The position numbers and the translations under genes are program-made. Below the pieces are notes generated by a model. The model did no database searches, was not told the DNA's origin, and worked only from the letters and a program-made list of their open reading frames with translations. Shown piece after piece: positions 27,855-37,769 of a stretch of DNA of 64,000 nt (within the stretch, counting starts at the first letter, position 1; each line of letters opens with the position of its first letter). The DNA comes from DATFVA01 sp963839165 (lineage in GTDB: Bacteria; Bacteroidota; Ignavibacteria; Ignavibacteriales; Ignavibacteriaceae), in NCBI GenBank assembly GCA_963839165.1, contig CAWIUG010000005.1:930001-994000 (forward strand), read 5' to 3'.

Positions 27855-28119
27855 AGAACCTCCGTATTTATGCGTTAATTATAATACAAAATAGCAGAAG
27901 TATCAAAAACACACGTTGTTTTGATCACACTTACGTTTTGAGCCGCGTGATGCTTCAGGAGGAAGGCCCTGAAAATGCTAAAAGGTTGCATTCCAGCTAA
28001 TGGAAACCGTTAAAATAGATAAGAAAGCAGGTTTTAGAAAAGTGCCTCAGGCACTCCTATCCCGATGAGCAGGACAGGAAATCGCGATGTTGACTACCAA
28101 AACAACTCATTTTTGCATA
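27855..28119. other. intergenic upstream of the porin-pst operon
   Basis: No gene. AT-rich with a short partial palindrome (about 28040-28078). The regulatory sites start at 28120. Confidence 0.45.
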
Positions 28120-28158
28120 TTAACAATATGTTAATATAGACTTAACAATTCCTTAACA
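28120..28158 (+). promoter_or_regulatory. Pho box: four TTAAYA repeats at 11-bp spacing
   Basis: TTAACA (28120), TTAATA (28131), TTAACA (28142) and TTAACA (28153) start exactly 11 bp apart, one helical turn. This is the geometry of PhoB/PhoP boxes, where dimers of the OmpR-type regulator bind tandem direct repeats; Bacillus PhoP uses the same TTAACA unit. The array sits 20 bp upstream of a TAnnTTTG promoter element and precedes a porin-pstSCAB operon, so phosphate-starvation activation is very likely. The regulator itself is not in the window. Confidence 0.82.
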
Positions 28159-28178
28159 TCAGAGATAATCCTTTAATA

Positions 28179-28186
28179 TAAATTTG
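28179..28186 (+). promoter_or_regulatory. -7 element of the porin-pst promoter
   Basis: TAAATTTG fits TAnnTTTG, 21 bp after the last Pho repeat and 47 bp before the porin ATG. No -33 TTTG at standard spacing, which is usual for activator-dependent promoters. Confidence 0.65.
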
Positions 28187-28232
28187 GGCTGATGAAAGAG
28201 AACTATTCAAATAACATTAAGAGAGAGAAAAA

Positions 28233-29270
28233 ATGAGAAAAGTACTGTTGTTACTTTTTACTGCCGCTATATTTTCGGGTATTGCTTCCGCGCAGGAAAA
28301 CAATCCGAAGTTCAGCGGTCTGATGTTCGGCGACTACTTTTATAATATAGATTCACGCGATACCGTGAAAAAGGATCTCAACGGATTCCAGTTCCGCAGG
28401 ATCTATATAACCACTGACTATACTATTTCAAATAATTTTGATACACGATTCAGACTGGAAGCTGACCAATCCAGCGGCTCTTTAACAGCCGGAGGAAAAA
28501 TTGGTGTGATGGTTAAGGATGCATGGCTTAGATGGAGGAATATTTTCCAGGGATCGGATTTCTTATTCGGAGTTTCACCTACTCCGGCCTTCGATGTTTC
28601 GGAAGCTGCCTGGGGTTACCGTTCTCTTGAAAAAACAATTATGGATTTTAACGGGGTTGTATCTTCCCGCGACCTTGGTATTGACCTTAAGGGTAAATTC
28701 AATGAGGAAGGAACAGTAAAGTACTGGATTAAGATAGGTAACAATTCAGGGAATTCTTCTGAAGTAAATAAGTATAAGAGATTCTATGGACTGCTTCAGT
28801 TTATTCCTGTAAAGAATTTTCAGTTTACAGTTTACGGAGATTATGCATCCAATCCCCAGGTACTGGATATAACCACAAACGAAATGAAAGCTCACGGTAC
28901 GGTTACCGGAGCAGTAATGCTAAACGTTATGGATAAGGATAAATATTCGGTAGGAGTGGAATCATTCTACAGGAGTCAGCAGAACAATTACTTCAATGCT
29001 TCTTCCAATACATTGGAATCACAAAGCGGGTACGGAGTATCGGTATTTGCCTGGGTAGGCCTGACGGATATGGTAAGGATAGTCGGCAGATTTGATACTG
29101 TCGATCCTAATACAGACGCCGACAAGGACGGCAGGAACCTCATCATAGGCGCACTTGATTTCCGCGTCGATAAAAATGTAAGCATTATGCCGAATGTTGA
29201 GGCTCTTACCTATCAGAGTGACGGAGCCAATGATTTAACCGGCAGAGTTACTTTATTTTATCAGTTTTAA
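28233..29270 (+). CDS. outer membrane porin, phosphate-regulated
   Basis: A 345-residue beta-barrel protein: signal peptide ending IASAQ, then amphipathic strands with aromatic girdles (LMFGDYFYNIDSRD, FQFRRIYITTDYTISNNF) and a terminal Phe (RVTLFYQF), typical of outer membrane insertion. The RRIYITTDYTI region resembles phosphate-selective porin OprO/OprP-like families of this phylum. It is the first gene of the operon with pstSCAB, behind a Pho box, so it probably admits phosphate across the outer membrane. Specificity is inferred from context. Confidence 0.82.
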   Translation: MRKVLLLLFTAAIFSGIASAQENNPKFSGLMFGDYFYNIDSRDTVKKDLNGFQFRRIYITTDYTISNNFDTRFRLEADQSSGSLTAGGKIGVMVKDAWLRWRNIFQGSDFLFGVSPTPAFDVSEAAWGYRSLEKTIMDFNGVVSSRDLGIDLKGKFNEEGTVKYWIKIGNNSGNSSEVNKYKRFYGLLQFIPVKNFQFTVYGDYASNPQVLDITTNEMKAHGTVTGAVMLNVMDKDKYSVGVESFYRSQQNNYFNASSNTLESQSGYGVSVFAWVGLTDMVRIVGRFDTVDPNTDADKDGRNLIIGALDFRVDKNVSIMPNVEALTYQSDGANDLTGRVTLFYQF

Positions 29271-29304
29271 GACGAAACAGAATTATTAATTAAAGGAGAA
29301 AATA

Positions 29305-30336
29305 ATGAAAATGAAAATATGGACGCTGATAATCGCTATGATAGCAGGATTATCTTCCATAACTACTGCACAGCTGAAGATGAATGGTGCAGGAGCAACA
29401 TTCCCATATGTAATTTATTCTAAATGGTTCGATGTTTATCATCAGAAAACAGGAATAGAATTCAATTACCAGTCGATCGGAAGCGGCGGCGGAATCAAAC
29501 AGGTTATTGAGGGCACTGTTGACTTCGGAGCATCAGATGCGCCGATGACAGAAGAACAAATGCAGCAGGTTAAGCAGAAACAAGGTACTGAAATTCTTCA
29601 CATTCCTACGGTAATGGGTGCAGTTGTAATAACGTATAACCTTAAATCCGTGGGTAAAGGGTTGAAACTGACCCCTGAAGTTCTTTCAGGCATATACCTT
29701 GGCAAAATCACTAAATGGAATGATTCAAAAATTACTTCCATCAACCAGGGTAAGAAGCTTCCGGATGAACCAATATTTGTTACTCACCGCTCTGACGGAA
29801 GCGGAACGACAAATATCTTTACGGGCTATCTAACTAAAGTCAGTGATACCTGGAAAAGTAAAGTGGGTCAGGGCACAGCAGTTAACTGGCCGGTAGGACT
29901 CGGCGGGAAAGGTAATGAGGGTGTAGCAGGACTTGTAAAACAGACAGAAGGCTCGATCGGCTACGTTGAGCTTGCTTATGCTGAGCAGAATAATCTCCCT
30001 TATGCTTCGCTTAAAAATAAAGCAGGAAACTTTGTAATGCCTACATTTGATGCGGTATCTGCTGCAGCTGCGGGTTTTATAAAAAATATGCCCGCAGATC
30101 TTAGGGTTGAGATTACCAATGCGGACGGTAAAGATTCATGGCCAATTTCAGGCTTTACCTGGCTGCTGATCTATAAAGATATGAAGAACAAACAAAAAGC
30201 ACAGGCAATCGTCAATTTCTTAAAATGGGCTATAACAGATGGCGAAAAATATGCAAAAGAATTATATTACGCACCTCTTCCTCCGGAAGTTGTTAAACTG
30301 GATTTAAAGAAAATTGATGAGATTTCCACTAAGTAA
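29305..30336 (+). CDS. pstS: phosphate ABC transporter substrate-binding protein PstS
   Basis: A 343-residue periplasmic phosphate-binding protein with signal peptide (ends TTAQL) and AAAGGAG upstream of the ATG. Phosphate-site motifs are visible: GAGATFPYVIYSKWF near the N-terminus, YQSIGSGGGIKQ, DFGASDAPM and RSDGSGTTNIF, which together wrap the anion. Function: captures phosphate for PstCAB. Its stop codon overlaps the pstC ATG by one base (TAATG). Confidence 0.97.
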   Translation: MKMKIWTLIIAMIAGLSSITTAQLKMNGAGATFPYVIYSKWFDVYHQKTGIEFNYQSIGSGGGIKQVIEGTVDFGASDAPMTEEQMQQVKQKQGTEILHIPTVMGAVVITYNLKSVGKGLKLTPEVLSGIYLGKITKWNDSKITSINQGKKLPDEPIFVTHRSDGSGTTNIFTGYLTKVSDTWKSKVGQGTAVNWPVGLGGKGNEGVAGLVKQTEGSIGYVELAYAEQNNLPYASLKNKAGNFVMPTFDAVSAAAAGFIKNMPADLRVEITNADGKDSWPISGFTWLLIYKDMKNKQKAQAIVNFLKWAITDGEKYAKELYYAPLPPEVVKLDLKKIDEISTK

Positions 30337-31349
30337 TGCCGTTTAAAAAGACAGATTACAGGACCGAAAAATTACAGCAGGCTGATGGAGCAAAAGGTTC
30401 ATCGCCTGCTGTTTCCTTTTTTAAGTTAGGATCAAAGGGTAAAAATGTCGGGGATTTCATTTTTCAGAATATAACCCGTTTATTTGCATTCCTCCTGCTT
30501 TCTCTCATTGTGGTAATGGTTTATGAAATGTTTCGTCAATCCATTCCGTCAATAGACAAATTCGGCTGGGGTTTTATAACGAGCCAGTCGTGGGATCCCG
30601 TACAGGATCATTACGGGGCACTACCCTTCATATTCGGAACACTCTATTCATCCCTTATTGCCCTTCTGATTGCACTACCTCTCAGTGTGGGTATAGCAAT
30701 ATTTCTATCTGAGTTTGCACCAAAATGGCTTGAACAGCCGATGTCACTGCTGGTTGAATTGCTTGCAGCAATACCGAGTATTGTGTATGGACTTTTCGGA
30801 ATGTTCGTAATGACTCCCTGGCTAAGGAAAACTGTGGAGCCTTTCCTCGGAGATCATTTTGGATTCATTTTTCTGTTTAAAGGACCCCCTTACGGGCTGG
30901 GAATGCTGGCAGCCGCATTGATCCTTACCGTGATGATCCTGCCAATTATTACATCAATCTCCCGTGATATTATGAAAGCCATTCCTGATACTCAAAGAGA
31001 AGCTGCATTCGCTCTGGGGGCTACCAAGTGGGAGGTCGTGAAAGTCGTGCTGACCGGAGCAAAATCGGGCATATTAGGTGCTACCCTGCTAGGGCTCGGA
31101 AGGGCTGTAGGAGAGACGATGGCCGTTACGATGGTTATTGGAAATCGTCCTGACATCTCATTCTCTTTGTTCGAACCCGGTCATACTATGGCCAGCGTGC
31201 TTGCCAACGAATTTACTGAAGCTACGAGCGATTTATACATAAGTTCACTGATTGAGATAGCGCTGCTGTTATTTGTAATGACAGTTATTCTAAATGCGAT
31301 AGCTAGACTAATTGTCTGGAGTGTAACTAAAAAATATAACAGAACCTGA
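30336..31349 (+). CDS. pstC: phosphate ABC transporter permease PstC
   Basis: A 337-residue inner membrane permease with about six helices and the ABC permease EAA loop (DTQREAAFALGATKWEVVK). Forms the channel with PstA. An unusually polar 40-residue N-terminal tail precedes the first helix. Its TGA stop overlaps the pstA ATG (CTGATG). Confidence 0.96.
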   Translation: MPFKKTDYRTEKLQQADGAKGSSPAVSFFKLGSKGKNVGDFIFQNITRLFAFLLLSLIVVMVYEMFRQSIPSIDKFGWGFITSQSWDPVQDHYGALPFIFGTLYSSLIALLIALPLSVGIAIFLSEFAPKWLEQPMSLLVELLAAIPSIVYGLFGMFVMTPWLRKTVEPFLGDHFGFIFLFKGPPYGLGMLAAALILTVMILPIITSISRDIMKAIPDTQREAAFALGATKWEVVKVVLTGAKSGILGATLLGLGRAVGETMAVTMVIGNRPDISFSLFEPGHTMASVLANEFTEATSDLYISSLIEIALLLFVMTVILNAIARLIVWSVTKKYNRT

Positions 31350-32203
31350 TGAAGAATACAGGGAAAATATATTACCGGTGGCGGAAAATAAAAAGCTCCA
31401 TAATGGTATCTCTTACAGTACTATGTTTCTTTATTGCCGTAATTCCCCTATTTCTGATTCTATTTTATTCTATTTCCCAGGGCATATCTGCCATTAACTG
31501 GGATTTCTTTACTAAGATGCCTAAACCTGCCGGTGAGGCGGGCGGAGGAATGGCAAATGCCCTGATGGGAACCGGAATACTGATTGCGATTGCCAGTGCG
31601 ATTGGTTTGCCTGTAGGAATTCTGTCAGGAATTTATTTATCTGAAAACAGTAAGTCATGGTTCGCAAGGACTGTACGTTTCCTTGCTGAAGTTCTTAACG
31701 GAATTCCTTCCATTGTAATAGGTGTAGTGGCATATATAATTGTGGTACTTCCGATGGGAAGATTTTCAGCTTTAGCCGGCGGATTTGCACTCGGTATACT
31801 TATGATGCCCCTGGTAACCCGTACTACTGAAGAAATGATGAACCTGATTCCCCATTCATACCGAGAGGCTGCTTTAGGACTCGGAATACCAAGGTGGAAG
31901 ACAACTTTATTCATCATCCTACCTGCAGCATTTAAAGGAATTTTTACAGGTATCCTGCTATCAATTGCAAGAGTTGCCGGTGAAACCGCTCCCCTGCTTT
32001 TTACTGCATTAGGAAACCGGTTCTGGTCGACTCAGCTTGATCAGCCAATAGCATCGCTTACAGTATTTATTTACGATTATGCAAAAGCACCCTTTGAGGA
32101 TTGGAACAGACAGGCGTGGGCCGCCGCCCTGGTGCTGATAGTACTGGTGTCAGTAATAAATATTGTTTTCAGATTTGTAACGCGCAAAAGAAAGTATGCA
32201 TAA
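31349..32203 (+). CDS. pstA: phosphate ABC transporter permease PstA
   Basis: A 284-residue permease with about six helices, including LAEVLNGIPSIVIGVVAYII, the EAA loop HSYREAALGLGIPRWKTTLF and the RVAGETAPLLFTALG segment typical of PstA. Partner of PstC. ATG at 31349 directly follows the pstC stop. Confidence 0.96.
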   Translation: MKNTGKIYYRWRKIKSSIMVSLTVLCFFIAVIPLFLILFYSISQGISAINWDFFTKMPKPAGEAGGGMANALMGTGILIAIASAIGLPVGILSGIYLSENSKSWFARTVRFLAEVLNGIPSIVIGVVAYIIVVLPMGRFSALAGGFALGILMMPLVTRTTEEMMNLIPHSYREAALGLGIPRWKTTLFIILPAAFKGIFTGILLSIARVAGETAPLLFTALGNRFWSTQLDQPIASLTVFIYDYAKAPFEDWNRQAWAAALVLIVLVSVINIVFRFVTRKRKYA

Positions 32204-32259
32204 CTAATGAATAAGAATGGAAAAGATTTGATGTTTGGAGAGGAATTATCATTGATAAA

Positions 32260-33065
32260 TTGGACAATACAACCTCGGAAATAATGGAAAGTACACTAAC
32301 CCACACCGATGCTATAGGTAAAATAAGAATGGAAACACGTGAGCTTAATGCTTATTTCTCAAAAGTTCATGCGCTAAAAAATATTTCTCTATCTATTCCT
32401 AAAAATAAAGTGCTGGCAATAATAGGACCGTCCGGATGCGGTAAATCGACTTTTCTCAGGTGCCTTAACAGAATGCACGAGGAAGTGGGCGGAACTATCA
32501 AAGGCCGGGTGCTCATTGACGGTGAAAGCATTATGGATCACGACCCTGTGTGGTTGAGGAAAAAAGTCGGGATGATCTTTCAGAAACCTAATCCTTTTCC
32601 CACAATGTCGATCGCGGACAATGTAACTGCAGGTCTCAGGTTAAACGGTTTCCACAACAGGAAAAAACTCAATGAAATAGTAGAGAAGAGTCTTATTCAG
32701 GCCGCTCTATGGAATGAAGTAAAAGATATTCTCAAACATCCGGGCTCTGCTTTATCAGGGGGTCAGCAACAGCGACTCTGCATTGCAAGAACCCTGGCCG
32801 TTCAACCGGAAGTTATTCTTATGGATGAACCGGCAAGTGCGCTCGATCCGATTTCGACTGCCAAAATCGAAGAATTGATGTTCGAGCTTAAGCAGGATTA
32901 CACGATCGTTATCGTTACACATAATATGCAGCAGGCCGCTAGGGTAAGCGATTATACAGCCTTTCTCTATATGGGCGAACTCATAGAACATGAAAGACCC
33001 CCAGAATCTTCACAAATCCCTCAAAGAAACAAACTGAAGACTATGTAACCGGAAGATTCGGCTGA
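32260..33065 (+). CDS. pstB: phosphate ABC transporter ATP-binding protein PstB, frameshifted near the end
   Basis: About 268 residues. Walker A GPSGCGKST, Q-loop VGMIFQKPNPFP, signature ALSGGQQQRLCIARTLA, Walker B VILMDEPASALD, His-loop VTHNMQQAARVSD. The frame breaks near 32,995: after GELIEHE the current frame ends in a meaningless tail at 33048, while the other frame gives RIFTNPSKKQTEDYVTGRFG and stops at 33065, matching the second PstB in this window residue for residue. One base (an A in the GAAAGA run or a C in the C-run) is missing. Start is uncertain: TTG 32260, or ATG 32284 or 32332; no clear Shine-Dalgarno. Confidence 0.93.
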
Positions 33066-33196
33066 TATTATTTCAGGAAGAAATTCTTGTTTGCACTGGT
33101 TATGTTATCAGCCACAAGTTGGTGGACATAAACAACACTGGGTCGATTCCCACTATTAAACCTCACAGCATATATTTCGACTTTTTAAAATTGACA

Positions 33197-33910
33197 TTAC
33201 TCAACTGCACCCAGAGCCAGTGCAAGGAAACCAAAGGCACCAAATACAAAATGAATGATTATGGAAATTGAAGTATTTTTTCTGAGCTGGACAATAGCCG
33301 GAAGAATGAAGAAAATCGGAGATGCAGATAGCATCAGATCAAAGCCCATCGGAATATGAAAACCCGCCCAGAATGATCCGTGAACCAACCAGGTCCATTT
33401 TCCGTTAAGCAATTCCTGACGCGGCAGGATATACCCCCTCCAAAGAAATTCCTCTCCGAAAATATTGAAGAAGAAGAACAGGGGCCACACATAAAGTATG
33501 TACATATACCCTTCTTTTAAAGGCATATTCTTAAAAAAAAATGGTGCAGCATCGATATTGATCATAGGAAGAATGATTTTAGCGATGAGGAAAGACGTCA
33601 GTGAAAGAAATATGAAACCACCTATCGTCCACCAGGTATCCATGAGGGAAAGCTTCCTTATTCTCATCCTTCTCAGGATACCCGAAAGCTTAAAAGATCC
33701 TGCATCTTTCCCGCTCAGCCATAAAGCACTGAAGAACATAGGGACAAGCACAAGCAAACCCACAGAAAGAAAATAGCAAATCTCAATAGTTAATCCGGAA
33801 TATTTGTACAGCAAGGGTATTGCAACCCCGCAGGCAATTTCATTAAGAAGTGCTGGAATCCCGAACAGCAATACCAACTGCGGCCAGTTGAGTGGTTTGA
33901 TCTGTTTCAT
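33197..33910 (-). CDS. CPBP family intramembrane glutamic endopeptidase
   Basis: A 237-residue integral membrane protein with about seven helices. CPBP (CAAX protease/bacteriocin processing, formerly Abi) motifs are present: motif 1 GEEFLWRGYILPRQE with the EExxxR glutamates, motif 2 HGSFWAGFHIPMG with His, and motif 3 ending HFVFGAFG. Related to Rce1-type proteases that process prenylated proteins or bacteriocin peptides. Convergent with pstB; substrate unknown. Confidence 0.88.
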   Translation of the reverse strand: MKQIKPLNWPQLVLLFGIPALLNEIACGVAIPLLYKYSGLTIEICYFLSVGLLVLVPMFFSALWLSGKDAGSFKLSGILRRMRIRKLSLMDTWWTIGGFIFLSLTSFLIAKIILPMINIDAAPFFFKNMPLKEGYMYILYVWPLFFFFNIFGEEFLWRGYILPRQELLNGKWTWLVHGSFWAGFHIPMGFDLMLSASPIFFILPAIVQLRKNTSISIIIHFVFGAFGFLALALGAVE

Positions 33911-33998
33911 AAACGATATGATTTATAAATATGATGTATAAAGCAGGGAAATATATTATTTTTGTTTACGACAATATAATAATTTAACCTGTTTTGTA

Positions 33999-34541
33999 AT
34001 GCATAGATTATTTAATAACCTTATCTCCTTCTGTCTGTTGTTTTTACTGATCTCACACGGAATTATTCAGTTCGGAATGTTCGAATTGTTCCGCGCTGAC
34101 TATAGATCAGAAGCCGCCAGGCTAATGGGCGAAGGAGTACCCGAACACAGCCAGGTTGTATTCTCTTTTGATAAGAAACAATTTGAAAACCGGGTAATAC
34201 AGGTTGACTGGAAGGCTGATGATGAGTTCCGTTTTGAAGGAAAGCTATTCGATGTTATGCGTACGGAAATTATAGGTGATTCGGTTTTTCTATATTGCAT
34301 GTACGATGAAGATGACACAAAACTTTATTCCGTTTTGGACGGTATGAATAAGGATGATAAAGATACCCCGAAAAACACAGAAATTTACGGTAATTTCCTC
34401 AGTCAGTATTATTTCTGCAGCGATTTCGATTATAACCCTGATAATCCGGGATCCATTGAAAAGATTTTTATAAATCTGGAAGTAAACCCGCTTAAAGGCG
34501 AATACCTTATAATTACACCTCCTCCCCGCTATACAGTTTAA
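33999..34541 (+). CDS. exported protein of unknown function upstream of a TonB receptor
   Basis: A 180-residue protein with an N-terminal hydrophobic signal segment (FNNLISFCLLFLLISHGII) and a soluble acidic remainder containing KADDEFRFEGKLFDVMRTEI, a Cys-Met pair in LYCMYDEDD and two more Cys/Tyr-rich turns. I recall similar small proteins next to metal/heme-type TonB receptors in this group but cannot name one. It lies 85 bp before the receptor on the same strand, so co-regulation is plausible. Confidence 0.62.
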   Translation: MHRLFNNLISFCLLFLLISHGIIQFGMFELFRADYRSEAARLMGEGVPEHSQVVFSFDKKQFENRVIQVDWKADDEFRFEGKLFDVMRTEIIGDSVFLYCMYDEDDTKLYSVLDGMNKDDKDTPKNTEIYGNFLSQYYFCSDFDYNPDNPGSIEKIFINLEVNPLKGEYLIITPPPRYTV

Positions 34542-34626
34542 TTCTATATTACTATATACTGCCTAACAGGGCACAATCCCGCAGGATTTTGTTCTGTTTT
34601 TCTCAAATTTTATCCAGGTAATCATT

Positions 34627-37030
34627 ATGAAATTATTTGTTTCGTTAATTCTGTTTATTAATATTTCTTTATTTCCACAGGTTGTAACAGTAAGAGACCT
34701 GTCGACCAACAATCCTCTCGAACTGGTATCTATTTATAACCAAGATCCTAACAGGTCACTCCTGACAAATTCCAGCGGTAAAGCTGATATCACCAAGGTT
34801 AATAAATCAAAGAAGATTATCTTCAGGATACTCGGTTATGAAAAGCTTGAACTGACTTTTGGTGAGGTTAAGTCGATGAACTTCGATATTTATATGAAAG
34901 CTACAGCAATATCTCTTGAGAATGTAGTTGTTACAACTAACAGGTGGGAGGAGAACAAAAGCAATATACCAAATACAATAAAGGTGGTCAGCCCCAGGGA
35001 TGTGGACTTTCAAAACCCTCAGACTACAGCAGATATGCTTGGTATGTCGGGCGGCGTCTTTATCCAGAAAAGTCAGCTCGGTGGGGGAAGTCCTATGATA
35101 AGAGGATTTTCCACAAACCGGTTATTAATAGTTATAGACGGAGTAAGGATGAATACGGCCATTTTCAGAAGCGGCAATCTGCAGAATGTAATATCACTCG
35201 ATGCGAATTCACTTGATCATACAGAGGTTATATTCGGACCAGGATCGGTGATATACGGAAGCGATGCCATAGCCGGAGTAATGAGCTTTCATACCCTATC
35301 ACCAAGATTAGCATATGATGGATCACCATCTTTTAATGCAGGTGCAATGACGAGGTTTTCTTCTGCAAATATGGAAAAGACAGGACACATACACTTTAAT
35401 CTTGGTTTCCAGAAATGGGGATTCCTTTCAAGTTTGACGTATACAGATTTCAACAACCTTGTTATGGGAAGCAATGGTCCCGATGAATACCTTCGCCCAA
35501 CATACCAGGAAAGGGTAAACGGAAATGACAGTGTTTTTGTAAATCCTGATCCGAAAGAACAGAAGTATTCAGGTTATAACCAGATCAATTTTATGCAGAA
35601 GGTTTTATTCAGTCCTGTTGACGAATGGGAACTCGAGTATGGATTTCATTATTCAACCTCTTCAGATGTTACACGATACGACCGACTTATTCGCCCGAAA
35701 GGGAGAACACTCCGTTCCGCTGAATGGTATTACGGTCCACAGGACTGGATGATGAACACGTTAAGTGCGGTTAATTATTCGCCGAACACAATTTTCGATC
35801 TCTCAAAAGTTACCGCAGCTTATCAGTATTTTGAAGAAAGCAGGCACGACAGGAATCTGAATTCAGCAGACAGAACAAACAGGGTAGAGAAGGTTTACGC
35901 ATACTCTTTTAAATTTCGATCTGTTGAAAGAACTGACGGATAAGGCAAACCTGTATTACGGTGCTGAGGTTGTTCTTAATAAAGTAGGGTCAACAGGAAC
36001 CACAGAGAACATACTTACAGGCGTCTCTCTCCCTGATGCATCCAGGTATCCTGACGGATCAACCTGGAATTCTTATGGAGCATATGTTACTTATAAGAAT
36101 CGGTTTAATCCCCGGTATATTCTTCAAACAGGTATACGATATAATTATGTAACTCTTGATGCCGAATTTGACAATACATATTACCAGTTTCCTTTTAAGA
36201 CCGCCGAGATGAGAACAGGAGCTTTAACAGGAAGCGCAGGGTTAGTATGGCATCCGCAGAGTGATTGGCAGATAAACATGAACCTCTCTACAGGTTTCAG
36301 AGCGCCTAATGTTGACGATCTTGGAAAAGTATTTGATTCCGCGCCGGGTTCTGTAGTAGTTCCCAATCCTGATCTCAAACCTGAATACGCATACAACGCT
36401 GAATTGGGGCTAGTGAAAGTTTTTGGAACAACTGCTGAATTCGATTTAACCGGCTTTTATACTTACCTGGACAATGCCCTTGTAAGGCGTGACTATACGT
36501 TAAACGGCAGTGACAGCATTATGTATGATGGAACTATGAGCCATGTGCAGGCTATCCAGAATGCTGCTTATGCTCATATTTGGGGGATTGAAGCTGACGT
36601 GAATATTAACTTTACGGGGTATTTTAATTTCAGGACCCAGTTAAATTATCAGCAAGGGAAAGAGGAGGATGATGCCGGCAATGTTACCCCCCTCAGGCAT
36701 GCCGCACCCTGGTTCGGTAAAACGGAATTATCGTTTAAGAAGGATAAGCTTGGCGCGTCAATATATGCATTATACAATGGGGAAGTCGCTTTCAGCGATC
36801 TATCACCTTCTGAATATGAAAAGGATTACCTGTATGCGAAAGACGCAGATGGAAATATCTATTCTCCGTCGTGGTATACCCTTAACCTGAAGCTAAGCTA
36901 CCGTTTGTTTGATAATGTTGAAGCTTATCTGGGTGTTGAAAACATTACAGATCGGCGGTATAGACCATATTCTTCAGGAATAACTGCTGCAGGAAGGAAT
37001 TTCATAGGGTCATTAAGATTTAATATTTAA
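34627..37030 (+). CDS. TonB-dependent receptor, hemoglobin/heme type, frameshifted
   Basis: One gene of about 800 residues interrupted by one extra T near 35,925. Signal peptide (ends FPQV), carboxypeptidase-like beta-sandwich (about 20-95), plug domain (about 115-225) with MIRGFSTNRLLIVIDGVRMN and AIFRSGNLQNVISLD, a pattern of the TonB hemoglobin/transferrin/lactoferrin receptor branch, then the barrel, ending in LRFNI. The broken junction reads FKFRSVERTDG then stops; the other frame continues FDLLKELTDKANLYYGAEVV. Likely takes up heme or a metal chelate across the outer membrane with TonB energy. A terminator hairpin follows. Confidence 0.9.
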
Positions 37031-37061
37031 GAGAAGAAAAGTTCACCTTTATACAATTTCA

Positions 37062-37087
37062 CGCCGGTCTTCAGGCCGGCGCTTTTA
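37062..37087 (+). terminator. intrinsic terminator of the TonB receptor gene
   Basis: CGCCGG (37062-37067) pairs with CCGGCG (37076-37081), loop of eight, followed by CTTTTATTA. It begins 31 bp after the receptor stop codon. Confidence 0.75.
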
Positions 37088-37191
37088 TTAGTGAACAGAC
37101 TTTCCGTAATGACAGTTTTGAGTCAGAAAATTCATTTCCCATTTTCCTTTTAAAAAGCTATCTTTCAGCCGGTTCATATTCAGGTATTAAG

Positions 37192-37769
37192 TTGGAAAAC
37201 GACAGAAAAACACAGATTATCAGGGCTGCCGTAAAAAGGTTCTCAAACATGGACCGGGGAAAACCACCCTCGATGAAATTGCTCGTGATTTACGAATCGG
37301 CAAAGCAACAATCTACCATTATTTTGTTTCCAAGGAAGAACTTTTCTATAGTTCCATTGAATGGGAAAGTGAACAATTCATTGCAGAAGTTAAGTCTATA
37401 TTCGACAATGAAACGTGTCCACTGCGTGAAAGGTTTAATGAATATTTCCTATGCAAAGAAAAATTCGATCAGAAATATAAACTTCTATATGAGATTCTCC
37501 TTCTGCTGATGAAAGACGATTCGCATGAAAAAGAAAAGATTATTCTTAAATCAATGCTGAGAAAAGAAGAAATTATACTTGAGATGGTTCTAAATCCTGC
37601 TTATAGAATGAAGGAGATGAAACACATACCATCGCTGCCGGTAATGTTTGCAACCACAAGCTGGGGATGGCTTTTCGGTGTGAAATTAAACCAGTCAACC
37701 AGCGGAGAAGATCAGCTGGTTCCTAAAGAACTTCTGCATATCCTTATTGAAAACGTACTTCCGGACTAA
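37192..37769 (+). CDS. TetR/AcrR family transcriptional regulator, frameshifted
   Basis: About 193 residues with one missing base near 37,240. The first frame begins KTQIIRAAVKRFS; adding one A in the CAAAC run gives the canonical KHGPGKTTLDEIARDLRIGK and ATIYHYFVSKEELFY, the complete TetR helix-turn-helix. The rest is a helical ligand-binding domain ending LLHILIENVLPD. Start is TTG 37192. Its neighbour upstream on the same strand is the TonB receptor, so it could regulate that or an efflux gene elsewhere. It converges with phoU and overlaps its end by 4 bp. Confidence 0.82.

Noticed and set aside
33197..33910. CPBP protease as phage abortive-infection defence gene
   Set aside because: The family was once named Abi, but the gene is isolated and no defence partners are nearby; a membrane processing protease is the safer call.
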